A stretch of 14,264 nucleotides of DNA from an uncultured Clostridia bacterium (lineage in GTDB: Bacteria > Bacillota > Clostridia > Oscillospirales > CAG-382), in the NCBI GenBank assembly GCA_947627335.1, contig CANQVQ010000039.1:1-14264 (forward strand). The letters are read 5' to 3'. A program made the translations under genes and the position numbers. This document shows positions 1 to 6,893 of the stretch, piece after piece (positions within the stretch are counted from its first letter, which is position 1; each line of letters starts with the position of its first letter). Under the pieces are notes generated by a model. The model saw only the letters and a program-made list of their open reading frames with translations, had not been told where the DNA came from and ran no database searches.

Positions 1-427
1 GCGCCTCAAACGTCGCCTTGACCACGTTCGCCGGGTTGTTCGACCGCAGCGACTTGCCGCGGATGTCGCGAATCCCCGCCATCTCCAGCACGGCGCGCAT
101 CTTGCCGCCGGCGATGATGCCGGTACCGGGCGCGGCAGGCTTCAAAAGCACCTTGCCGGCGCCGAATTCGCCGATGATCTCGTGGGGGATCGTCGTCCCG
201 TCCAGCGGGACTTCGATGATGTTGCGCTTCGCCGCTTCCATGGCTTTGCGGATCGCGTCCGGCACTTCCGCCGCCTTCCCGATCCCGTAGCCGACCAGCC
301 CTTCGCCGTTGCCGACGACGACCAACGCGGAAAACCGACGGATCCGACCGCCCTTGACCGTCTTGGAGACGCTCTTGGTGTCGACCAGATTTTCCTTGAA
401 TTCGATGTTGGAATAATCCTTCTTCAT
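1..427 (-). CDS. rpsE: 30S ribosomal protein S5, 3' end outside window
   Basis: Ribosomal protein S5 of the small subunit, which lies near the mRNA entry and decoding region and affects translational fidelity. The first 142 codons are present; the C-terminus runs off the left edge. The N-terminal double-stranded-RNA-binding part reads KGGRIRRFSALVVVGNGEG, followed by AIRKAMEAAKRNI and the conserved PGTGIIAGG and SNNPANVVKAT blocks. The start is ATG at 427-425, behind GGAGGAG at a good distance. It follows rplR after 14 nt as the distal spc-operon gene seen here. The family usually has about 165-170 residues, so roughly 25 residues are missing. Identification is secure. Confidence 0.97.
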   Translation of the reverse strand, partial: MKKDYSNIEFKENLVDTKSVSKTVKGGRIRRFSALVVVGNGEGLVGYGIGKAAEVPDAIRKAMEAAKRNIIEVPLDGTTIPHEIIGEFGAGKVLLKPAAPGTGIIAGGKMRAVLEMAGIRDIRGKSLRSNNPANVVKATFEA

Positions 428-441
428 CCTCGTACTCCTCC

Positions 442-801
442 TCAGAACTTCAGGCCGGCTTCGCGAGCGGCTTCCGCCAGCGCCTTGACACGACCGTGAT
501 ACAGGTTGCCGCCCCGGTCAAACACCACCTCGGTGATGTTCTTTTCCAGCGCACGCTTCGCGGCAAGTTCGCCGACCTTCTTCGCCGACTCGACGTTGCC
601 GCCCTCCTTGCCGAACGCCTTCTCCGTGGAGGAAGCGGCGACGAGCGTACGTCCGACGGTATCGTCGATGATTTGCACCTGAATGTTCTCGTTGGAACGG
701 TAGACGCAGAAACGGGGTCTTGCCGGAGTGCCGAAGATCTTGGCGCGGACTCTCTTATGCCGATGCATCCGCTTTGCTTTGCTGTCAACGTGACGAATCA
801 T
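442..801 (-). CDS. rplR: 50S ribosomal protein L18
   Basis: L18, the 5S rRNA-binding protein of the central protuberance, acting with L5. The gene encodes 119 residues, normal for the family. The basic N-terminus (KRMHRHKRVRAKIFGTPARP) is followed by RFCVYRSNENIQVQIIDD and the conserved FDRGGNLYHGRVKALAEAAR near the C-terminus, all typical of L18. The start ATG at 801 lies behind AAGGAG. It sits 20 nt after rplF and 14 nt before rpsE, the canonical spc order. Nothing unusual was seen. Confidence 0.98.
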   Translation of the reverse strand: MIRHVDSKAKRMHRHKRVRAKIFGTPARPRFCVYRSNENIQVQIIDDTVGRTLVAASSTEKAFGKEGGNVESAKKVGELAAKRALEKNITEVVFDRGGNLYHGRVKALAEAAREAGLKF

Positions 802-821
802 GCTCTTTCACTCCTTCCCGT

Positions 822-1385
822 TTACTTCGCTTTACCGGCTTTGCCGGCTTTGCTTCTGACGTGCTCGCCCGCGTAACGGACGCCCTTGCCGTGGTACGGC
901 TCCGGCGCACGCTTGCCGCGGATGACCGCAGCGACCTGACCGACCTGCTGCTTGCTCGGACCGCTGACCGTGATCTTCAGCCCGTTGCCTTCCTTCGGCA
1001 CGTCGTAGGTGATGCCCTCCGGCGCCGGCATGAGGATGTCATGCGAATAGCCGAGGTGCAGCAGGAGATCCTTCCCCTTCAGCTCGGCACGGTAGCCGGT
1101 GCCGATGATCTCGAGGGAACGCGAATAGCCCTCGGTCACGCCGACGACCATGTTCGCGATCAGGGTCCTGGACAGTCCGTGCAGCGCACGGGATTCCTTT
1201 TCGTCGTCGGGACGCTCGACCAAAATTTCGGCGCCCTCCTGCCGGACCGTGATGCCGGCGTGCAGTTTTTCGGAAAGCGTTCCCTTCGGTCCCTTGACCG
1301 TCACGAGGTTGTGGTCGCCGACCGTTTCGATCGTGACCGTCACGCCCGCGGGAACCGCGATCGGTTTCTTGCCAATTCTGGACAT
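822..1385 (-). CDS. rplF: 50S ribosomal protein L6
   Basis: L6 binds 23S rRNA near the factor-binding (sarcin-ricin) region. The gene encodes 187 residues, slightly longer than the usual 177-180. It begins MSRIGKKPIAVPAGV, carries the two tandem alpha/beta repeats and ends with the conserved RGKRAPEPYHGKGVRYAGE block. The C-terminal tail RSKAGKAGKAK is short and lysine-rich. The start ATG at 1385-1383 has AAAAGG a few bases upstream. The gene is separated from rpsH by 162 bp, unusually long for this operon, but no separate promoter is convincing there. Confidence 0.98.
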   Translation of the reverse strand: MSRIGKKPIAVPAGVTVTIETVGDHNLVTVKGPKGTLSEKLHAGITVRQEGAEILVERPDDEKESRALHGLSRTLIANMVVGVTEGYSRSLEIIGTGYRAELKGKDLLLHLGYSHDILMPAPEGITYDVPKEGNGLKITVSGPSKQQVGQVAAVIRGKRAPEPYHGKGVRYAGEHVRSKAGKAGKAK

Positions 1386-1547
1386 ATGACCTTTTCCTTT
1401 CTTGTCACTCGTTTTCGTTTTTTCCCGAACGGTATATAGAATAGGAAGCGATTTTCCCTTTTCCGGGTCGGATCGACCCCTTTTTCCGCCACCGTTCGGC
1501 GCGAGTGGGCAAGCAGCAACGTCATGCGGTAAAAAAGCTACGCTTTT
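1386..1547 (-). other. Long rpsH-rplF intergenic spacer
   Basis: This 162-bp gap inside the spc part of the operon is several times longer than most neighbouring junctions. It holds a perfect hairpin at its rpsH end and a second inverted repeat, GGGTCG-GAT-CGACCC at 1465-1479, which on the plus strand is followed by CTTTTT. On the transcribed (minus) strand neither has a canonical U-run after a GC-rich stem. An AT-rich TATATA lies at 1433-1438, but no good -35 box is spaced correctly. A 61-codon open frame (1340-1525) crosses the gap and enters rplF; it looks accidental. Confidence 0.6.
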
Positions 1548-1552
1548 TTACC
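1528..1552 (-). promoter_or_regulatory. Perfect hairpin overlapping the rpsH stop codon
   Basis: On the minus strand GGTAAAAAAGC and GCTTTTTTACC form a perfect 11-bp stem around a GTA triloop. The rpsH TAA stop (1550-1548) lies inside the 5' arm. The U-run is in the 3' arm rather than after it, and the GC core is only two base pairs, so it is a weak candidate for an intrinsic terminator. It could equally be a 3'-end stabilising or processing element. The GC-GTA-GC tip matches the GCGNAGC mini-hairpin type. Confidence 0.6.
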
Positions 1553-1946
1553 AAACAAACGCTAAAACCTCGCCGCCCACGTTCTGTTTGCGGGCAGCCT
1601 TGTCGGTCATAATTCCACGGGACGTGGAAACGATCGCAATACCGAGGCCGTTTCTGACCTTCGGAATATCCTGACTTGCCGCATAAATCCTCAATCCGGG
1701 CTTGGAGACACGCTTCAACCCCTGGATGATCTTCTGCTTGCCTTCGCCGTACTTCAGGGTAATCGTCAACATCCCCTGCTTGCCGTCGTCGGTCACTTGG
1801 TATCCTTTGATATAGCCCTCGTCAAGAAGAATTTGAGCGATGGCTTTCTTCATATTGGAGGCGGGAACGTCCACCGTATCGTGCTTCGCGTCGTTCGCAT
1901 TCCGGATACGCGTGAGCAGGTCCGCCACAACATCTGTCATCTGCAT
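1548..1946 (-). CDS. rpsH: 30S ribosomal protein S8
   Basis: S8 binds the central domain of 16S rRNA; in E. coli it is also the translational repressor of the spc operon. The gene encodes 132 residues, the normal length. The start MQMTDVVADLLTRIRNA, the central GYIKGYQV and the C-terminal STSRGIMTDKAARKQNVGGE are diagnostic. The first ATG (1946) is chosen because AGGAGG lies 8 nt upstream; the second ATG, two codons in, would be too far from it. Its stop codon is embedded in a strong hairpin, which is unusual here. Whether S8 represses this operon cannot be judged from the sequence. Confidence 0.98.
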   Translation of the reverse strand: MQMTDVVADLLTRIRNANDAKHDTVDVPASNMKKAIAQILLDEGYIKGYQVTDDGKQGMLTITLKYGEGKQKIIQGLKRVSKPGLRIYAASQDIPKVRNGLGIAIVSTSRGIMTDKAARKQNVGGEVLAFVW

Positions 1947-1966
1947 AGTACAATCCTCCTTTTCGA

Positions 1967-2152
1967 TTACCAGCTTGCCTTTTTCACACCCGGGATCTCG
2001 CCTTTATACGCGAGGTTCCGGAAGCAGATCCGGCAGACGCCGTACTTGCGCAGATACGCGTGCGGGCGACCGCAGATCTTGCAGCGGGTGTATGCGCGGG
2101 TGGAAAACTTCGGCTTCTTCTGCTGCTTGAGGATCATTGCCTTCTTTGCCAT
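1967..2152 (-). CDS. rpsN: 30S ribosomal protein S14, zinc-binding (type Z)
   Basis: S14 of the small-subunit head, in the short zinc-containing form. The 61 residues include two CxxC pairs at Cys24/Cys27 and Cys40/Cys43, in contexts RCKICGRPHAY and VCRICFRNLAY, which coordinate one zinc ion. It ends GEIPGVKKASW, the standard C-terminus. The start ATG at 2152 follows AGGAGG by 8 nt. This C+ paralogue is the housekeeping form in most Bacillota; a zinc-independent copy, if any, would be elsewhere in the genome. It lies between rplE and rpsH as expected. Confidence 0.98.
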   Translation of the reverse strand: MAKKAMILKQQKKPKFSTRAYTRCKICGRPHAYLRKYGVCRICFRNLAYKGEIPGVKKASW

Positions 2153-2171
2153 GCTGTTTTCCTCCTTTCGC

Positions 2172-2714
2172 TTACTGCTTCGCGAACGGCGCGCCGAGCA
2201 GGGTCAGAAGCTCTTTCGCTTCCTCGTCCGTCTCCGCCGTCGTTACGAAACAAATATCCATTCCGCGGACCTTATCGACCTTGTCGTACTCGATCTCCGG
2301 GAAGATCAACTGCTCCTTCAGACCGACCGTGTAGTTTCCACGACCGTCGAACGCGTTCGGGTTGATCCCCTTGAAGTCGCGCACACGCGGGAGCGCGAGA
2401 TTGAAGAACTTATCCGCAAACTCCCACATATTCTCCGCACGGAGCGTGACCTTCACGCCGATCTTCATACCCGCACGGACCTTGAAGTTGGAGACGGACT
2501 TCTTCGCCGTCGTCGCGACCGCCTTCTGCCCCGTGATCGCGGTCAGGTCGGCGATGATCGCGTCGATCGCCTTCGGGTTGTCCTTCGCTTCGCCTGCGCC
2601 GACGTTGATGACGATCTTGTTCAGACGCGGGATCTGCATCGGGCTCTTATACTTGAACTTCGACATGAGGGCGGGCGCGACGTCGCTCTTGTAGAATGCT
2701 TCCAATCTTGACAT
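2172..2714 (-). CDS. rplE: 50S ribosomal protein L5
   Basis: L5 binds 5S rRNA in the central protuberance and contacts the P-site tRNA elbow. The gene encodes 180 residues, as usual. Recognisable blocks are IPRLNKIVINVGAGEA, KKSVSNFKVRAGMKIGVKVT, the FKGINPNAFDGRGNYT loop and the C-terminal GMDICFVTTAETDEEAKELL. The start ATG at 2714 lies 9 nt after GGGGGAGG. It follows rplX after 18 nt and precedes rpsN by 19 nt. Nothing is missing or broken. Confidence 0.98.
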   Translation of the reverse strand: MSRLEAFYKSDVAPALMSKFKYKSPMQIPRLNKIVINVGAGEAKDNPKAIDAIIADLTAITGQKAVATTAKKSVSNFKVRAGMKIGVKVTLRAENMWEFADKFFNLALPRVRDFKGINPNAFDGRGNYTVGLKEQLIFPEIEYDKVDKVRGMDICFVTTAETDEEAKELLTLLGAPFAKQ

Positions 2715-2732
2715 CTTCTCGTTCCTCCCCCT

Positions 2733-3062
2733 TTACAGTTCTTCCCCGCATTTGACGCAGACGCGGAGCTTTTCGCCCTTTTCCGTCAGCTTCACACGGG
2801 TGCGGCGTCCCGCGTCGCACTTCGGGCAGTACAACTGCACCTTGCTCGCGTAGATCGCCCCTTCGGTCTTGATGATACCGCCCGGATCCCCCTGGCGGCG
2901 GGGCTTGACGTGCTTGGACACGACGTGCACCCCTTCGACGATCACCTTGCCCTCCTTCGGGGAGACGCCGATGACCTTGCCGATCGACTTCTTGCTGCCG
3001 TTGGCATATGCGCCGGAGATCACGACCACCGTGTCGCCGGTCTTGATGTGCATTTTACTCAT
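2733..3062 (-). CDS. rplX: 50S ribosomal protein L24 with C-terminal zinc knuckle
   Basis: L24 is an early 50S assembly protein with an N-terminal KOW domain. The gene encodes 109 residues. After HIKTGDTVVVISG the KOW loop reads AYANGSKKSIGKVIGV, where most family members have a shorter KDKGKxGKV-like loop; this looks like a small insertion with loss of the usual charged start. The core KEGKVIVEGVHVVSKHVKP is normal. The C-terminus carries two CxxC pairs (Cys79/82, Cys102/105), a likely zinc knuckle seen in many clostridial L24 proteins. ATG at 3062 is preferred over Met4 because GGGAGG lies 8 nt upstream of it. Confidence 0.97.
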   Translation of the reverse strand: MSKMHIKTGDTVVVISGAYANGSKKSIGKVIGVSPKEGKVIVEGVHVVSKHVKPRRQGDPGGIIKTEGAIYASKVQLYCPKCDAGRRTRVKLTEKGEKLRVCVKCGEEL

Positions 3063-3077
3063 TTCGCGTTCCTCCCG

Positions 3078-3446
3078 TCAAACCACTTCCGGCGCGAGCG
3101 AAAGGATCTTCATATACTCACGATCGCGAAGCTCTCTCGCCACCGGCCCGAAAATACGGGTGCCTCTGGGATTCTTATCTTCCTTGATGATCACCGCCGC
3201 GTTCTCGTCGAACCGAACGTACGACCCGTCGGGACGTCTGGTCGGCTGGACCGTCCGCACCACCACGGCGCGCACGACCTCGCCCTTCTTGACCACGCCG
3301 CCCGGAGCCGCCTTCTTCACGGCGCAGACGACCACGTCGCCCACGCCGGCGTACCGCCGCCCGGTCCCGCCAAGTACACGGATGCACATGAGCTCCTTCG
3401 CCCCTGTGTTGTCGGCAACCTTCATTCGGGATTGCTGCTGTAACAT
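3078..3446 (-). CDS. rplN: 50S ribosomal protein L14
   Basis: L14 lies at the subunit interface, contacts 16S rRNA in bridge B8 and is the binding site of the silencing factor RsfS. The gene encodes 122 residues, the standard length. It begins MLQQQSRMKVADNTGAKE and contains VKKGEVVRAVVVRT, FDENAAVII and the C-terminal PRGTRIFGPVARELR. The start ATG at 3446 lies behind AGGAGGT. It is 15 nt from rpsQ and 15 nt from rplX, in the canonical order. Confidence 0.98.
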   Translation of the reverse strand: MLQQQSRMKVADNTGAKELMCIRVLGGTGRRYAGVGDVVVCAVKKAAPGGVVKKGEVVRAVVVRTVQPTRRPDGSYVRFDENAAVIIKEDKNPRGTRIFGPVARELRDREYMKILSLAPEVV

Positions 3447-3461
3447 TCCTGTACCTCCTGC

Positions 3462-3716
3462 TTACTTGGCTCTCTCGAGGATCTCGACAAGACGCCAGTT
3501 TTTGTCCTTGGAAAGCGGGCGGGTCTCCATGATGCGGACCGTATCGCCCACCTTCGCCTCGTTCTTTTCGTCGTGCGCCTTCAGCCGAAGCGTCCGTTTG
3601 AGGATCTTCTTATAGAGCGGATGCTTGAAGCTGTCGTGGATCGCCACGACGATGGTTTTGTCCATCTTGTCGCTGACGACCTGCCCGACGCGGACCTTTC
3701 TCATAGCTCTTTCCAT
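3462..3716 (-). CDS. rpsQ: 30S ribosomal protein S17
   Basis: S17 is an OB-fold primary 16S rRNA-binding protein. With the start at 3716 it has 84 residues: MERAMRKVRVGQVVSDKMDK, then FKHPLYKKILKRTLRLKAHD and TRPLSKDKNWRLVEI, all standard. The frame stays open upstream with ATG at 3725 and TTG at 3740, the latter overlapping the rpmC stop. The ATG at 3716 is chosen because family members begin MERxxRKVRVG and GGGGAGG lies 11 nt before it but only 2 nt before the 3725 ATG. That spacing is slightly long, so the start is the one uncertain point. Confidence 0.93.
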   Translation of the reverse strand: MERAMRKVRVGQVVSDKMDKTIVVAIHDSFKHPLYKKILKRTLRLKAHDEKNEAKVGDTVRIMETRPLSKDKNWRLVEILERAK

Positions 3717-3736
3717 CTTTTCCATTTCCTCCCCTG

Positions 3737-3937
3737 TCAAGCCTTGCCGGAAATTTCTTTTTCACGCAGCACGGTCAGCATCCGCGCAATGGTCTTGCGC
3801 GTTTCGACGATCTTCATCGGATTGTCCAGCTGGTTGATGGCGTGCTGCATCCGCAGGTTGAACAGCGCTTCTTTCTGTTCGCGGACGGCTTTGGTCAGTT
3901 CGGAAGCGGTCATTTCTCTGATTTCCTTGATCTCCAT
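3737..3937 (-). CDS. rpmC: 50S ribosomal protein L29
   Basis: L29 is a two-helix protein at the polypeptide exit, near the binding site for trigger factor and SRP. The 66 residues contain the family pattern ELTKAVREQKEALFNLRMQH followed by DNPMKIVETRKTIARMLTVL. The start ATG at 3937 is only 3 nt beyond the rplP stop; its AGGAGG lies inside the last rplP codons, 8 nt away, so the two genes are probably translationally coupled. Its TGA stop is close to the S17 Shine-Dalgarno. Confidence 0.97.
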   Translation of the reverse strand: MEIKEIREMTASELTKAVREQKEALFNLRMQHAINQLDNPMKIVETRKTIARMLTVLREKEISGKA

Positions 3938-3940
3938 CCC

Positions 3941-4369
3941 TTACGCCTCCTGATTCTCCAGTTCCGCCCTCGTGGCGAACTTGCACTTGATCGGCAGCTT
4001 GTGGGAGGCAAGCCGCATCGCTTCGCGAGCGACGTCCTCCGAGATCCCGTCCATTTCAAACATGACGCGACCCGGCTTGACCACCGCCACCCAGTATTCC
4101 GGCGAACCCTTGCCCGAACCCATGCGGGTCTCGGCGGGCTTCTCCGTCACCGGCTTATCCGGGAAAATCTTGATCCAGACGTTGCCGCCGCGCTTGATCG
4201 AACGCGTCATAGCGACACGGGCGGCCTCGATCTGGTTGGACGTGATCCAAGCCGGCTCGAGCGCGACAAGCCCGAACTGCCCGTCGGTGATGCGGTTGCC
4301 GCGGTACGCCTTGCCGGTCATTCTGCCGCGGTGGACGCGTCTGTATTTGACTCTCTTGGGCATTAACAT
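3941..4369 (-). CDS. rplP: 50S ribosomal protein L16
   Basis: L16 helps organise the A-site and aminoacyl-tRNA accommodation on the large subunit. The gene encodes 142 residues. It begins MLMPKRVKYRRVHRGRMTG and includes GQFGLVALEPAWITSNQIEA, RGGNVWIKIFPDKPVT and the RMGSGKGSPEYWVAVVKPGR loop, all highly conserved. The start overlaps the rpsC stop by one base (TAATG), so translation is likely coupled. A second ATG two codons in is possible, but the longer MLMPKR form is the common one. Confidence 0.97.
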   Translation of the reverse strand: MLMPKRVKYRRVHRGRMTGKAYRGNRITDGQFGLVALEPAWITSNQIEAARVAMTRSIKRGGNVWIKIFPDKPVTEKPAETRMGSGKGSPEYWVAVVKPGRVMFEMDGISEDVAREAMRLASHKLPIKCKFATRAELENQEA

Positions 4370-5049
4370 TACCGTCTACCTCCCTCGCGTACATTGGTGC
4401 GCTTGACCTCGGAGAGGACTTCGCCCTTGTAGATCCACACCTTGATGCCGATCGCGCCGTAGGTCGTCCGCGCTTCGGCGAATCCGTAGTCGATGTCCGC
4501 ACGCAGCGTCTGCAGCGGAATGGTCCCCTCGTGATAATGCTCCGTGCGGGCGATCTCCGCCCCGCCGAGCCGCCCGCCGCAGGAGATCTTGATCCCCTTC
4601 GCGCCGAGCTTCATGGTCCTGCCGATCGCCTGCTTCATCGCACGGCGGAACGAAATACGCTTCTCCAGCTGCGACGCGATGTTCTCCGCGACCAGTTGGG
4701 CGTTCAGGTCGGGGCTGCGCACCTCGACGACCTTCACGTCGATCGTCACGTTCCGCGGATTCCCGAGGAAGTCGGCGATGACGCCCTTGAGCTTTTCGAT
4801 CTCCGCACCGCCCTTGCCGATGACGATGCCCGGCTTCGCGCAGTGGATGATGACGCGGATGCGGCTGTTGTCCCGTTCGATCTCGATCTGCGGGACGCCC
4901 GCCTGTCCGAGGCGTTCCTTGAGGAATTTCCGCAGCTTATAGTCCGAAACCAGCGTGTCGCCGAAGTCCTCCTCCGCGACATACCAGCGGGAGCTCCAAT
5001 TCTTGATGATCCCGACGCGAAGCCCATGCGGATTCACTTTCTGTCCCAT
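4369..5049 (-). CDS. rpsC: 30S ribosomal protein S3
   Basis: S3 is in the small-subunit head at the mRNA entry channel and contributes to helicase activity. The gene encodes 226 residues, normal length. It starts MGQKVNPHGLRVGIIKNW and has a KH type 2 domain with the GKGG loop at residues 78-81 (GIVIGKGGAEIEKLK). The C-terminal half holds GRLGGAEIARTEHYHEGTIP and ADIDYGFAEARTTYGAIGIK. Only 1 nt separates its ATG from the rplV TAA, and its own stop overlaps rplP, so rplV-rpsC-rplP is very tightly packed. Confidence 0.98.
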   Translation of the reverse strand: MGQKVNPHGLRVGIIKNWSSRWYVAEEDFGDTLVSDYKLRKFLKERLGQAGVPQIEIERDNSRIRVIIHCAKPGIVIGKGGAEIEKLKGVIADFLGNPRNVTIDVKVVEVRSPDLNAQLVAENIASQLEKRISFRRAMKQAIGRTMKLGAKGIKISCGGRLGGAEIARTEHYHEGTIPLQTLRADIDYGFAEARTTYGAIGIKVWIYKGEVLSEVKRTNVREGGRR

Positions 5050-5050
5050 G

Positions 5051-5410
5051 TTAGCCCTCCTCTTTCTCTTTCAGAGCGATCGTGACGTGCGAAGTCCGCT
5101 TGATGATGCGGAAGGCGCGTCCCTGTGCGCGGGGCATGACCCGCTTCATGTTCTTGAGAATGCCGGGCGTGACGAAACATTCCGCTATATAGAGCTTCTC
5201 AACGTCCATGTTGTAGTTGTGTTCGGCGTTCGCCATCGCCGATTTGAGCAGCTTGACGAGGCTTTCGCTGACCATCTTGTTGGTGTTCAGCAGGATCGCC
5301 ATCGCCGTCGCCGCATCCTTCCCGCGGATCTCGTCCAGCACGACGCCGACCTTACGCGGGGAAACGCGGAGCTGCTTGAGATACGCTTTGGCGCACTTGG
5401 TGTTTTCCAT
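5051..5410 (-). CDS. rplV: 50S ribosomal protein L22
   Basis: L22 has a long beta-hairpin lining the peptide exit tunnel, where macrolide-resistance changes occur in other bacteria. The gene encodes 119 residues. Typical blocks are AYLKQLRVSPRKVGVVLDEIR, LLKSAMANAEHN and the hairpin KNMKRVMPRAQGRAFRI. The start ATG at 5410 has only weak Shine-Dalgarno complementarity (CAGGGA, with an AAGGA that is too close), unlike most neighbours, so initiation may depend on ribosomes arriving from rpsS 25 nt upstream. Confidence 0.97.
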   Translation of the reverse strand: MENTKCAKAYLKQLRVSPRKVGVVLDEIRGKDAATAMAILLNTNKMVSESLVKLLKSAMANAEHNYNMDVEKLYIAECFVTPGILKNMKRVMPRAQGRAFRIIKRTSHVTIALKEKEEG

Positions 5411-5435
5411 TCCTTAAATCCCTGCCCTTTCCGCG

Positions 5436-5717
5436 TTAGTTGCCGTTGTTGGAGGTCTTTGAACCGGCGTGTCCCTTGAACGTGCGGGTCGGGGCGAACT
5501 CGCCGAGCTTATGCCCGACCATATCCTCGACGACGTACACCGGGACGTGCTTCCGACCGTCGTAGACCGCGATCGTGTGACCGACAAACTCCGGGAAGAT
5601 GGTGGAGGCGCGAGACCAGGTCTTCAGAACCCGCTTTTCGCCCTTCTCGTTCATGTCCTTGACACGGCTAAACAGCTTCGCTTCCACGAAAGGACCTTTT
5701 TTGACGCTTCTGCCCAT
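5436..5717 (-). CDS. rpsS: 30S ribosomal protein S19
   Basis: S19 forms a complex with S13 in the small-subunit head near the A-site tRNA. The gene encodes 93 residues, as expected. It starts MGRSVKKGPFVEAKLFSRV and continues with the conserved TWSRASTIFPEFVGHTIAVY, GRKHVPVYV and MVGHKLGEFAPTRTFKGH. The start ATG at 5717 lies 7 nt after GGAGGAG. It follows rplB after 17 nt. Confidence 0.98.
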   Translation of the reverse strand: MGRSVKKGPFVEAKLFSRVKDMNEKGEKRVLKTWSRASTIFPEFVGHTIAVYDGRKHVPVYVVEDMVGHKLGEFAPTRTFKGHAGSKTSNNGN

Positions 5718-5734
5718 GATACTGCTCCTCCTTC

Positions 5735-6583
5735 TTACTTATCGTTGCGGCGCTTGACGATCATATTGTTCGTGCGGGCCTTCTTGTTGCGGGTCTTCAG
5801 ACCGAGCGCGGGCTTGCCCCACGGGGTCATCGGACCGGGATGCCCGACCGGCGCACGCCCTTCGCCGCCGCCGTGCGGGTGGTCGCACGGGTTCATGACC
5901 GAACCGCGGACCGTCGGACGAATGCCCATATGGCGCTTCTTGCCGGCTTTGCCGATCTTGATGTTCTCATGCTCCAAATTGCCGATGGTACCGATGGTCG
6001 CGTGGCAATCCAGACGCACCAGACGCACTTCACCGGACGGCAGACGGATCTGCGCCTTGCCGTTCTCCTTCGCCATCAGCTGCGCTGCGGCGCCGGCGGA
6101 ACGCACGAGCTGCGCACCGCGACCCGGGTACAGCTCGATGGAGTTGATCATCGTGCCGACCGGGATCGCCGAGATCGGCAGGACGTTGCCCGGCTTGATG
6201 TCCGCCTGCGGACCGACGTACAGCACGTCGCCGACCTTCACGCCGTCCGTCGCGAGGACGTAGCTCTTCTTGCCGTCCTCCGCGGTCAGCAGCGCGAGGT
6301 ACGCGGTGCGGTTCGGGTCGTATTCGATCGCCGTGACCGTCTTTGCAACGCTTCCGCCGTCCGACGGGAACGTGTTGCGGAAGTCCACGATGCGGTACTT
6401 GGTCTTGTTTCCGCCGCCCTGATGGCGGACGGTGATCTTCCCGGTGTTGTTGCGGCCCGCCTTGTGCTTGAGCGTCGTCAGCAGGCTCTTTTCCGGTTTT
6501 TTGCCCTTGGTCAGCTCCTCGAACGAGGGGGTGGCCATGTTCCGGAGTGACGGAGTTGTCGGGCGATAGGTTTTGACTGCCAT
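5735..6583 (-). CDS. rplB: 50S ribosomal protein L2
   Basis: L2 is a primary 23S rRNA-binding protein needed for subunit association and peptidyl-transferase function. The gene encodes 282 residues, close to the usual 275-280. The N-terminal part reads YRPTTPSLRNMATPSFEELT, followed by the RNA-binding core with GRNNTGKITVRHQGGGNK, and the C-terminal NPCDHPHGGGEGRAPVGHPG loop (about residues 231-248) that reaches the peptidyl-transferase region. The start ATG at 6583 lies after AAAGGGGA. It is 16 nt after rplW. Confidence 0.98.
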   Translation of the reverse strand: MAVKTYRPTTPSLRNMATPSFEELTKGKKPEKSLLTTLKHKAGRNNTGKITVRHQGGGNKTKYRIVDFRNTFPSDGGSVAKTVTAIEYDPNRTAYLALLTAEDGKKSYVLATDGVKVGDVLYVGPQADIKPGNVLPISAIPVGTMINSIELYPGRGAQLVRSAGAAAQLMAKENGKAQIRLPSGEVRLVRLDCHATIGTIGNLEHENIKIGKAGKKRHMGIRPTVRGSVMNPCDHPHGGGEGRAPVGHPGPMTPWGKPALGLKTRNKKARTNNMIVKRRNDK

Positions 6584-6599
6584 GACAATTCCCCTTTCT

Positions 6600-6893
6600 T
6601 TACAGCAGGCTGTCGAAGAATTCGATCGTCTTGGAATCCTCCGTCAGCTTGACGATCGCCTTCTTCCACGCGCTGGTGTAGCCTCTGTGGTAGCCCATTC
6701 TTCTGGGCTTTCTCTTCATACTGATGGTGGTCACCCGCTCGACCTGCACGCCGAAGATCTCCTCGACCGCCTTGCGGATCTCGGTCTTGTTCGCGTCGTT
6801 CGCGACGCGGAACGTGTACTTCCGCTGATGCATATTCTGAATGGACGCTTCGGTGATGACCGGCTTCAAAATCACGTCGTATGCCGTTTTCAT
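6600..6893 (-). CDS. rplW: 50S ribosomal protein L23
   Basis: L23 sits at the exit-tunnel rim and is the docking site for trigger factor and SRP. The gene encodes 97 residues. It has the family opening DVILKPVITEASI, then KYTFRVANDANKTEIRKAVE and IFGVQVERVTTI, ending WKKAIVKLTEDSKTIEFFDS. Its ATG overlaps the rplD stop (ATGA), and GAGGAGG lies within rplD 9 nt upstream, indicating translational coupling to L4. Confidence 0.98.
   Translation of the reverse strand: MKTAYDVILKPVITEASIQNMHQRKYTFRVANDANKTEIRKAVEEIFGVQVERVTTISMKRKPRRMGYHRGYTSAWKKAIVKLTEDSKTIEFFDSLL

Noticed and set aside
1340..1525. A 61-codon minus-strand open frame in the rpsH-rplF gap
   Set aside because: It overlaps the rplF start out of frame, is Arg/Lys-rich by composition and has no similarity I recognise.
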